Positions 22,400 through 31,327 of a stretch of DNA of 64,000 bases are shown in pieces. Positions within the stretch are counted from its first letter, which is position 1, and the number at the start of each line of letters is the position of its first letter. The stretch lies in contig JAJGOT010000349.1 of NCBI GenBank assembly GCA_022457155.1, positions 310,001 through 374,000 of the forward strand. The letters are read 5' to 3'. The stretch comes from Cladopsammia gracilis (taxonomy: Eukaryota > Cnidaria > Anthozoa > Scleractinia > Dendrophylliidae). The translations under genes were made by a program, and so were the position numbers. The notes below the pieces were generated by a model that was not told the origin of the DNA, searched no databases, and saw only the letters and a program-made list of their open reading frames with translations.

Positions 22400-24859
22400 T
22401 AAGCAACACTACTCTTTCACATGACGAAACTCAACTGCTTGCTAGAGATCTCACATTCTGCCCTACACCACGACAAATAGACTGGACTGAGGTTAGAGCC
22501 GACATAAACGACTTCTCCCGACGTATGCGTTTATTAGAATATTTCCACGACTTTCCCTCTCAGGCCAATCCCAACCCCTTCCGTAACAAAAGCACTTGGA
22601 CACCTCCACCTCACAGAGACTTAGCATTGGACGCTTTCATACATGCAGTCGAACATGATATTCTCAACATTTCTCCTAAGCCCATTCGTGATAACCTTAC
22701 TCCACGCGAACGTGACGCTCTTAAACAACTTAGCAGACGAACTGACATCATCATCAAATCCGCAGATAAGGGATCTGGGACAGTGGTGATGGACCGTGAC
22801 TGGTACATTAACGAATGTAAACGACAACTTAACGATACTAAATTTTACAAACTGCTTGACGCTGACATTACTAGTAACATTCAAACACGCATACGAGTCT
22901 ACGTACAACGCATGCACAAAGACAATATCATCAACGACGAAACTAAACGATTCCTCATACAGACTGAACCCAAAGCAGGAGGTTTCTACATTTTACCCAA
23001 AATTCACAAACACGGTAACCCAGGACGACCCATTGTCTCCAGCAACAGTCACCCCACAGAACGCGTTTCTCATTTCATCGACTATCATCTTAAACCACTC
23101 GTTCACAATACAGCATCGTTCATCAAGGACACTACACACTTCCTAAATAAACTTAACGAACTTGGACGTTTACCCAGTAACGCCATTCTTGTCACACTTG
23201 ACGTTTCGTCACTTTATACTAACATTCCATATAACGAAGGTATTGACGCTTGTCGACACTACCTTAATACTCGCGTTCGCTCTACTTACACCATACGCAC
23301 AGAGACTCTTTGCGACCTAATCAGAATTGTTCTCACTATGAACAATTTTGATTTCAACGGAAGCCACTACCTTCAAACACACGGCACAGCTATGGGTACA
23401 CGCATGGCACCATCATACGCTAACCTGTTTATACTAACCCTAACCGCTAACCCTAACCGCTAACCGCTAACCGCTAACCCTTTATACTAACATTCCATAT
23501 AACGAAGGTATTGACGCTTGTCGACACTACCTTAATACTCGCGTTCGCTCTACTTACACCATACGCACAGAGACTCTTTGCGACCTAATCAGAATTGTTC
23601 TCACTATGAACAATTTTGATTTCAACGGAAGCCACTACCTTCAAACACACGGCACAGCTATGGGTACACGCATGGCACCATCATACGCTAACCTGTTCCT
23701 CGCCAAGTTCGAGACCGATGCACTCAAACATGCACCATTTCAACCACATACCTGGTGGCGCTTCATCGACGATATATTCATGATATGGACTCATACGGAG
23801 AACGACCTACTTTCATTCATCTCTTACCTTAACAACCGTCACCCCACCATCAAATTCACTTCCTCCCACTCATCACAGTGCATACAATTTCTTGATTTCA
23901 ATGTCTCTCTAGACAATGGTGTCATCGTCACAGATCTATACACCAAGCCTACGGACAAACATCAGTACCTCTTACATTCTTCATGTCACCCATTTCATAC
24001 CAAACGAGCCATTCAATTTAGCCTCGGCCTCAGACTACGACGTATATGCTCTTCCGACGACACCTCCGTACAACGCACCAACGAACTTATACAATTCCTT
24101 AACGTTCGTGGTTACAACCTCTGTTTCCTCAAACGCGAGGTACAACGTATTCACGCCATCACACGTACTGAGGCACTCATACCCAGTATTACCACATCAG
24201 ACTCACCCAGTCGTGTTCCTTTTGTTATCACATACAACCCTGCCCTTCGCTCTATTTCATCCGTCATTCGTAAACATTTCAGTATTCTCTCCTCTTCCCA
24301 ACGCTGCGCTAGTATATTTACAACCACACCCGGCATTGTCGCCTACCGACGCATTAACAATCTTAGTGACATACTAGTTAGATCCAAACTAGGTACTAAT
24401 AGCGACACACAAACCAACCTGCCCAGGAGATCCTTTAAATGCGGAAGCAACTGCCTCACTTGTAGCTACATTACTGACGGACGTACTAACTACTCATTTT
24501 CTATCACTGGGGAAACCAGAACTATCACACATCACATTGACTGTAACTCTTAAAATCTCATCTACATGGTACACTGCCGACGTTGTAACAAACAGTACAT
24601 AGGTGAAACGAAACGGCTACTTAAAGACAGATTTAACGAACACCGAAGACCAGTTGACAGACCCACCCCTACCTCGGGACCTACGACAGTTTCAGACCAT
24701 TTTCTTTCCGACAACCATTCACCCACTGACATGGAACTCATCACATTAGAACTCATGCATTCATCTCGTGACGCTACACACAAAGCAAGGGAAGGATTAT
24801 TAATAGAACGGGGTCAAACACTTGAACCCAAGGGTATCAATAAGCGCGAGGAATTGTAA
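22400..24859 (+). pseudogene. Penelope-like RT plus GIY-YIG endonuclease, interrupted
   Basis: Frames at 22525-23463, 23606-24553 and 24566-24859 are pieces of one polyprotein. RT motifs seen are ADKGSGTVVMD, GGFYILPKIHK, VTLDVSSLYTNIP, GTAMGTRMAPSYAN and the catalytic-site variant RFIDDIFMIW, then LDFNVSL. The last frame has the GIY-YIG signature YIGETKRLLKDRFNEHRR after a CxxC pair (HCRRCNK). Three lesions are visible. An extra A near 22414 shifts the N-terminal frame. An internal duplication (about 23209-23430 and 23481-23700) has a telomere-like filler. An in-frame TAA at 24551-24553 separates RT from endonuclease. The product would copy element RNA into DNA at nicks made by the endonuclease. 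As it stands it should be inactive. Confidence 0.9.
23431..23480. repeat. Telomere-like filler between duplicated RT segments
   Basis: Two runs of ctaaccctaaccg, followed by ctaaccg units and a final ctaaccct, fill the junction between the two copies of a 220-bp RT segment. The filler mixes the animal telomere repeat (CCCTAA) with a CTAACCG variant. The surrounding RT sequence itself contains tatactaacattcc, which may have primed slippage. Confidence 0.8.
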
Positions 24860-25000
24860 ACCCCCCTATTTTATATTTTTAGCACATGTCATCTTTTATT
24901 ACTTATTTTGTATTATTTGAATTTTGTAACGTTTTTGCTTGTAACCTTATATCCCATTGTTTCTTGGTTATTTGAATTGTAACGATGTTGCCTATAATCA

Positions 25001-25055
25001 GTACCCTGAAGAAGTCAGGCCGTGCCTGACGAAATATTGGAAAGAATATTATAAT
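25001..25055 (+). ncRNA. Hammerhead ribozyme-like motif at the element 3' end
   Basis: CTGAAGA at 25006-25012 matches the hammerhead core CUGANGA. It is followed by a perfect 7-bp stem (gtcaggc/gcctgac, loop cgt) and then GAAA at 25031-25034. Next comes a short AT stem (atatt...aatat) in the place of stem III. Penelope-like elements are known to carry hammerhead ribozymes in their terminal repeats. I could not find a convincing adjacent stem I, so this copy may be degenerate or need a partner sequence. Confidence 0.5.
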
Positions 25056-25354
25056 CCCAGTTGTACAGTCAGCCTTGCTTTATAAGTTTTCGAACTGGGA
25101 TTGGCCTGTTTTTGCCCTGGGAAATGGGATTTGAGTCACTGGGACTGGGATTTGTTCACTGAGAATGGGGAAAAAATGTCGAAATGGGAATGGGACAGTT
25201 GTCTTTAAGCATGTAGAAAACTGTTAAAAGTGCCTATTTTACACCAATTCTACAATAGGAATATCAGAATATTTTATTTTTCCCTTGTCTTGCGGTCAAC
25301 GATGTGCAATCAAGCCAAAAATGCTGAGCATGCATATTTACATGTTAAAAACAA

Positions 25355-25568
25355 CATGGCGGGAGCCGAACTGTGCAAAACTCGCAGCGTTGTTGTGGAA
25401 ATCAAGTATATTTCGACTCAAAATGTTGTTATTCACACCGAGAAAAGTAAGCTAGAATTAATGTTGGATTGTTCAGCATCCCAGATGAAGAATGAAATTC
25501 GTAGAATGTGTGGCATAGAGGAATCGAGTAGACCCAGAGGATTTGCAGATTTTGCAGTGAATGGATAG
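25355..25568 (+). CDS. Unrecognised short open frame
   Basis: An ATG at 25355 (atggcgggagcc) opens a 70-residue frame with a fairly regular, protein-like composition (VVVEIKYISTQNVVIH ... RPRGFADFAVNG). The frame extends further upstream without a better start. No donor site clearly follows and I recognise no family. It may be an exon of an element. Support is weak. Confidence 0.2.
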
Positions 25569-25624
25569 TAAATGGCAGGCCTACCCTGACTCCCTTCAGT
25601 TGTGGGGTTACGTTTGCGTCGCAT

Positions 25625-26058
25625 TGGAACCTTCAGATTTTTGCTCGCACGAGCGTGTCTTTGAAGGATTTGCCTCTTTTGTTTGATATTATCGGAGGTT
25701 TCTTGTAAATGGTTTTTAGCAGTGGCAATAACCTCCAGTTATCCATCACTATTTGTTTGAGATTATGCACTGCTGGGTGGTACGTAATGACAAAAGGCAA
25801 TATCTTATCATGAGTTTTTTTCGTTTGTTCAAATACCGACTGTCTAAAGGTGAAACTGACCCTTGATAGCGCCTTCTCTATGCAAATGACTGTCGTCTTT
25901 GGATGCCCACGCGCTATAAGGCGTAGTTTGAAGTTAGCGAGGCACTCTTTAAATGTTGCCGTGTTTATAGAGTTCATTCTCAGTAGTCTAATTGCTTCGC
26001 CTTTCATAAAACCATTAGCATTATCAGGTAACAAGCTTGCAATTTGCGCAGATGGCAT
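25625..26058 (-). pseudogene. Second Penelope-like element fragment (C-terminal RT region)
   Basis: The minus-strand frame contains the segments FKLRLIARGHPKT, LPFVITYHPAVHNLKQIV and PIISNKRGKSFKDTLVRAKI. These align with FVITYNPALRSISSVI and YRRINNLSDILVRSKL of the main element at 23606-24553. The sequences differ enough to be another family or subfamily. RT catalytic motifs and the endonuclease are not present. The fragment lies tail to tail with the first element. Confidence 0.8.
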
Positions 26059-26088
26059 AATTTATCTTCACACTCTGTCCCAGAGCAC

Positions 26089-26136
<48 letters not shown>

Positions 26137-26940
26137 TTATATAGCGCCTTTTCTACAAGATTTAAAGGCGCTGTTTACAAAAATTAGACAAAAAAGGTAA
26201 AAATAATCACAAGAGATTGACATTAAAACCGGCACGGTGGTCTAGTGGTTAGCACGTCGGACTTTCAACCTGAAGGTCGGTGGTTCGAGCCTGGTCTCTG
26301 CCGTCGTGTTGTTTCCTTAGACAAGAAACTTTACTCCACACTGTCTCTCTCCACCCAGGTGTATAAATGGGTACCGGCGACAAAATGCTGGGGGTAACCC
26401 TGCGATGGACTAGCATCCCATCCAGGGGGGAGTAGCAATATTCCTAGTTGCTTCATGCTACGGAAACCGGGTTAAGCTCCGGCTGTGTGGGCCATTGTGG
26501 CCCGAGTGCGACTTTACCTAACTACACGATTCATAAGCTCGCTTAAAAAGAAATGTTTTAAGTTTGCCTTTAAAATCATCAATTGAGTTTGTAGATTTAA
26601 TATCCTCAGGTAAGTTACTCCAAAGTTTCGGAGCAGCAACAGAAAAAGCTCGTTTACCATACGAATTGAGATTAAAATAGGGTTTAACTGATAAATTTCT
26701 ATATTAGAGGATCTAAGATGATTGCGCCTGGATGTATACAATTGAAGGAGTTCCTGTAAAAAAAATATAGATTGGAGCTCGATCATGTAGTACTTTATAG
26801 GTAATAACCATAATTTTAAATTCAATACGAAAGGAGACAGGGAGCCAGTGAAGATCCCTCAGGACTGGAGTAATATGACAAAATCTTGGACACTGGTTGA
26901 CAAGGCGAGCGGCAAAATTTTGAACAACATGCACAAGTGG
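26089..26940 (-). mobile_element. 5'-truncated CR1-like LINE
   Basis: Minus-strand frames at 26713-26934 and 26514-26825 (one frameshift) encode the C-terminal tail of a non-LTR RT: VVQNFAARLV, then HITPVLRDLHWLPVSFRIEFK and ITYKVLHDRAP. The later stretch LRNFGVTYLRIL is degraded. The 3' tail includes the small hairpin agcgcc...ggcgct (26140-26170) and ends in an (ATT)n run, seen as (AAT)n at 26089-26136. RT catalytic motifs and endonuclease are missing. A SINE has inserted just after its stop codon. At its 5' truncation it abuts the NHL-linked pseudogene. Confidence 0.8.
26229..26519 (+). mobile_element. tRNA-derived SINE with a conserved central domain
   Basis: The tRNA-like head has an A-box region gtggtctagtggttagcac and a B-box ggttcgagcct (26283-26293). 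The anticodon-loop equivalent is ctttcaa, so a Glu-like origin is possible. Downstream is a segment including ctgcgatggactagcatccc and tccagg. It resembles the conserved SINE core domain I associate with cnidarian and deuterostome SINEs (Nin-type), recalled from memory and not verified. It is inserted in the LINE, which gives the relative age. Confidence 0.75.
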
Positions 26941-27812
26941 TTACTGGTCCTAATATGTTACCTGTATCTTCAAATGCAATGAACGTGGCTTTTCTCGGTG
27001 ATGATACAGTTTTTTTATGAAGGTCATTGCGTCAAGATGTTAAACTCTGGTACCCTATCAGTGATTCCCGGCAGTGATAATACAGGTGATTCTGATGGTT
27101 CTGTGCCTAAGCTGTACCAGCCACTGAATATACGCGTAGAGTTTGATCGTAATGTCTATCTTACTGATTCGGGGTCAGGTTCTGTCAAACTCATCAACAG
27201 ATTCACGAAAGGAATGGCCGAATTTCTTGAACATTTACAGACGCTTGTCAAGACTTTTGACGATATTCATTCTAAAAAGAGGCCAGTAAAAGAACCTCGA
27301 CATACCATTGATCAAGGAATTGAGATGGTTGAAAACGTGCTCTGTAGTACGTGCAAGCATGTTCACAGAAGGTGAAGGAGTTGCAATCATTAAAAGAATC
27401 ATCCACCACTGATGGTCCTTAAGGATCTGTATCCAATAAGTGCATGAAATCCCTTGAACTTCTGAAGCAATCTCTCAGCTCCATCAAAGCCAACATTCAA
27501 GACTTGTCACTCCTTCCAGGGTGCAAAATGAGTTTAAACATGGATCACTCTTAACACTTCATGTTGAAAACCAGTATGCGGTAACGCATTTTAAGAGACA
27601 CTTTTACATTGTATGGATACGCTGTTATTTTTAGGTCATCGGTTGAAGAAGCAGTCAAACGGGTTTCTAAGTGGGCAGCAGCTTACTACACACATCCAAA
27701 CTCATATTACAAACTGCCAACATCAAATGTAGTTTCTTTACCTCGCATCAAAATTCCTAAGCCCAGCTTACAGGAGATAACAGGTATATGGGATCAGAGA
27801 TCAAAGGCCTAA
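26936..27812 (+). pseudogene. NHL-repeat-linked uncharacterised protein family, degraded member 1
   Basis: Coding similarity starts right at the LINE border (around 26940) with the stretch GPNMLPVSSNAM. A frameshift near 26998 leads into an NHL-like blade ending NVYLTDSGSGSVKLI (27145-27195). A helical region follows (AEFLEHLQTLVKTFDDIHSK). After stops near 27372 and 27420 it continues with KSLELLKQSLSSIKANIQ, HVENQYAVTHFKR (about 27567-27600), a frameshift, then EAVKRVSKWAAAYYTHPNSYYKL. The order matches member 2 at 29699-31327: blade, helices, HVE motif, YxTxPxSxY-like motif. I believe similar uncharacterised proteins are numerous in coral genomes, but no function is known to me. At least three lesions make this copy a pseudogene. 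Confidence 0.6.
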
Positions 27813-28172
27813 AAAAGGGTGGGATCAGGGATCACAGCCTCGGATCCGGGATCACAGCCCTCGGGATCGGGATCGGCGTGTTTTCCATTGACTCAAGGAT
27901 CTGGCGTTCTAGATAACAACAATAATTCATGCACGACGCGCGCCTAAACATGGATTATTAAAGCTTTCTGAAATTGTATGGCCCATTTCAAACAGTATTC
28001 CTTGGTATTTGGACTTATTGATAGTTCACCGAAGACCAGAATCAGAGACTACTACATAGTTGACTCAAACGTGACTGGTTAGTCATTCATGAATCATTGG
28101 TTCGTTAATCTGTTAATAACTTGCCAGGATTTTATTGTCTTACTCGCGCTGCATGACGTTCAATCATGTCAT

Positions 28173-28668
28173 ATACCTTAGTACATGAAATTTTCGCGAC
28201 ACGTTAATTTCGCGATTTTGAGGTTCGCAATTTTTGCATTTTGACTCACTTTAATTTCGCGTTTTTGGGTGAGACACACTTTATTTCTTTGTCAATGTTA
28301 TTTAACATGTCCCTGAATTTGATCAAACAACTTAATCAACAATGTCCAAATAAACAGAAACGCAACTGATTATGTAAACAGTAACAAGAAAGTTGTTCTC
28401 ACAGTGTATAGAAGGCACGGTTTGTAGTTCATGCTTGAAGGACCAGAGCATTACCACAGAATAGTTAAAAATGATTGTTATAAACGTGTGTAATGGTAAT
28501 AAAGTCGTTTTTTAAATTATTGACATAATGTGCTTCACTTAATTTTCGCGTCATGTTATTTTCGCGACATTTAATTTTCGCGTCACTTAAATTTCGCGAT
28601 TTTTTTTTTAAATCGCGAAATTCGCGAAATTAACGTGTCGCGAAAATTTCATGTAATAAGGTAATATG
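28173..28668. mobile_element. TA-flanked inverted-repeat element rich in TTTCGCG words
   Basis: Inverted ends of about 40 bp run from CCTTAGTACATGAAATTTTC at 28173 to the complementary gaaaatttcatgtaataagg ending about 28668, with TA on both sides. The arms and the inner flanks hold many attttcgcg/atttcgcga words, which makes the element CpG dense compared with the AT-rich surroundings. Size, TA target and lack of coding capacity fit a Tc1/mariner-type MITE. Confidence 0.65.
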
Positions 28669-28763
28669 CCAGGAATATGTCATTTGAGCACGATTGCTTT
28701 CGACTGAGCACGCGGGCACTGATCGTTTTTAAAAAAAGTCAACATTTCAGACAGATTTGTTCC

Positions 28764-28807
28764 ATGGGGAAGCGAAAGAAGAGAAAAGATGATCACACGC
28801 GTCGAAG
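28764..28807 (+). CDS. Candidate first coding exon (possibly of NHL-linked member 2)
   Basis: ATG at 28764 encodes MGKRKKRKDDHTRR, a very basic start resembling a nuclear localisation signal, and runs to a splice donor-like GTAAAT at 28808. It lies 0.9 kb upstream of member 2 on the same strand. No acceptor joining the two was proven, so the link is only an inference from order, strand and composition. Confidence 0.3.
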
Positions 28808-28911
28808 GTAAATTGGAGTTAACTTTGATTTACGGTTTTCTTTCTTGTTAAAATCTGCAATCTTTTGGAAAAATTTAATTTCATAAACTCGACATTCAGT
28901 TTTAGGTTTAC

Positions 28912-28975
28912 ATGCAGTCAACTCTCGCCTTGCGGACACCCCGCTATCACGGACACTTCATCAATATCACTCATT
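28912..28975. mobile_element. Partial end of a Tc1-like element
   Basis: cagtcaactctcgccttgc and the following ggacac words match the left end of the element at 54299-54627. The other end is not visible nearby. Confidence 0.4.
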
Positions 28976-29698
28976 GTCAATATTTCACCTATTGCACAGA
29001 TCTCGGCGGTCCAGGTCGCAATCGCGATCGCCAAATTAGCAAACACTAAGGGCTCCTTATCTCGATGCACAAACAAGGAATTGAATGTCTTTCACGTGAA
29101 GAGGCCTCCTTCGAACTAACCAGTGTTGTTAAAAGGGACCCGTCAGTTATCCTTGGCATTACTTAAACAGCAGAAAACTCAAGTGTGTTAAGGCTTGACT
29201 CAACCAATAATTTGGTGGATTTTTATTTCAAGTAGAAGCATTTATCTAATCTTTATGAAATTTGGCAAGCAGTTTGTTACTCGCGTTTGTATCCATTCGA
29301 TAGACTTTTTATTATCAAGTTTGAGTCACGTGACTTCCATTTGCCTTATAACGGTTAACATCTTTCAACGAAAATGGGGAATAGATAGTCACATTATATT
29401 CATCTTGTTTATTCCTTTTTCTATGACTCCTGGTCAGAGCTTAATAATGCCGCCTTTTAATCGTGTCCATGTGTCAACGGAAACCGCCAATTAAGGAAAA
29501 CAGGTCACGTGACATAACAAATGTCACAATATCTGACAAGACATATGACGGATACCGCCTTAAAAGGCGGAGTTACATTGGAAATGACCTTGTGGACATT
29601 TTGAAGGCGAAAGTTTTCAAATTTTCCGATTGCAAATGTTCCCCATTTCAAAAAACATGTTTTGTGACGTCATCAACCAGGGAATATCACGTGATGGT

Positions 29699-31327
29699 TG
29701 ATGAGACTTTCGTTTGATCGAACAAGTCGATTATTTATCCCCTCAAACTCCATGACCGAGGAAAGTTATTATATCAAGAAAGAACGAGGGTTGTTTGAAA
29801 TCTCTGCAGGGGGTCCTTTAAGGATGAAAAATCCAAGCCTTAAGTCACTTGAGAAGCTAGTCTTCTCTGATTCTCATGACCATTCAGTGAACTTTTGTAT
29901 TGATGGCAAGGTAATTCACTCACTGGGAGGAAGCCAGCCGGGGATGCAAGATGGCTTTACAGTTAGGTTTCACTCGCCATCAGCGCTTGTGTCATATGGA
30001 GAATCTATATTTGTCTGTGACACCAGCAATCAAGCTGTCAGACTAATTTCAAGCTTAAAAAGCTATAAATGTCTCGGAGAGAAATTGGGGCTACTTATTG
30101 AACTCTTCCAGCTTGAAGAAGAACTATCAAGGAAGCCAAGTTTCCAACCAAGTTTGGAAGACGGGTTGATCATTCTCAAAGAAGCGGCGGATTTCATGAA
30201 AGACGTAGAGAGGCAGGCGTATTTTCGAACAGGTGGAAGATATCCCCAGGGTCCTGATCTAGCATTGTCAAAACCTACGAGGGACGCTTTTAAATTGCTT
30301 CATTCGTCATTTAAGAAAACGAATTCGTTCTTCTCTGAAAACAATCATTGCAGCATATTGCACAGGATATATGCTTTCCAAGTTTCACGACACTACATGT
30401 GGAACATTTCTTTGCGGGAATGAGAACCCCAAGTCGCCCAACGCCAGACATGCATGATTATGGCAGCCGCAGACCAAGCTGTATTGTTGAATCTGTACAG
30501 AAGGTGTATCACTCTTCCTTTTCAGTGTATACGGGACCCCAAAGCCACTACACCGAAAGAACAATAAACAAGAGGGAGCCTGAGTGGCTTTATGATCGTG
30601 CAAAGCGTAGCGAAGAACATTTTAGGCAAGAAGATAGTGTTCAGGAGAAGGATGTTTTGCGTGAAGAATCAAGGGAACTTAGGCTGTTTGCTAAAGAATT
30701 TGGGCAAGGCGTCCGGCAGCAAAGAGTAAGAGACAAGACAAAAGAAAAGGCTGGAACTCTCCCACTATCTCTAAGCATGATCCAAAGAGTTCGAAGAACC
30801 AAACTCAAAATGTTGTTGACATGCTTGAAGAGCTTCAAGCGTTAGACGAAGGACAACCTGAAACAGCACAGATTGAAACTCGTCCAGTTCGTTTTTCAAA
30901 GGGAGATGTAGTCGCCCTAAAACACAACTTGAAACGTTATTTGGAGCCCTTTTTCCTAGCTATTCTTCAGGAGGACCTTCATTGCAGTAATGGTGGCATC
31001 CTTGAGCGTACCATGCGTATTAACTGGCTTGAGCCGTCAGAAGAAGATCCACTATTATACACTGTAGGCAATGAAGACAACAACAAACCACCTCAGTGTA
31101 TTTTAGACATTGTAACGGTGGTTCAGGATGGTGAGAAATTCATTCTACGTCGAAACGAGGAGCAACGCCTAAAAAACTTGGCTAACGGCTCCGACGAGGC
31201 TGATTATGATAGCAGTAGTGAGGACGACAGTGATGGTGACAAAAGTGAAGACGATGATGACCAACCGACTCGTTTCGAAGCTGGACGCAGTAGATCTGGC
31301 AGGAGGGTGACACGATTTGTGTTTTAA
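29699..31327 (+). pseudogene. NHL-repeat-linked uncharacterised protein family, member 2
   Basis: Three frames read in order (29698-30423, 30348-30845, 30821-31327). The first has an NHL-type blade (residues about 88-122, ending IFVCDTSNQAVRLIS), then a helical stretch (LEDGLIILKEAADFMKDVER). The second starts with TLHVEHFFAGMRTPSRPTP and includes SSFSVYTGPQSHYT. The third carries VRFSKGDVVALKHN, a WLEPSEEDP core and LRRNEEQRLKNL, then a long Asp/Glu/Ser tail and a basic end RSRSGRRVTRFVF. Frames change near 30377 and 30770. One change could be a 49-bp intron (donor gtaagag near 30725, acceptor ctctaag near 30773), but simple frameshifts are more likely. The blade suggests a protein-binding propeller, and the rest is unassigned. 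Whether it is host-encoded or part of a mobile element is open. Confidence 0.6.

Larger units (their letters stand above)
21575..25085 (+). mobile_element. Penelope-like retroelement, nearly full length but broken
   Basis: The element carries, in order, a 5' region shared with two other places in the window (17342-17514 and 15705-16558 inverted), a reverse transcriptase and a GIY-YIG endonuclease. Its 3' region of about 220 bp includes a hammerhead-like fold. The outer limits are inferred. The left edge is the start of the 173-bp direct repeat, and the right edge is where a G-rich dispersed repeat starts near 25087. No target duplication was identified. Separate entries describe its coding remains and internal anomalies. 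Confidence 0.8.
27813..29698. other. Spacer between the two NHL-linked remnants
   Basis: 27817-27890 is rich in gggatca/gggatcg words, as is 32106-32200 on the other side of member 2. 28173-28668 is an inverted-repeat element. 28912-28975 resembles one end of the Tc1-like element at 54299. 29120-29698 shows no coding signal apart from short frames I do not recognise. Confidence 0.4.

Noticed and set aside
26229..26300. Possible tRNA-Glu gene
   Set aside because: It lacks a proper acceptor stem and runs into a conserved SINE body. It is also inserted in a LINE tail.
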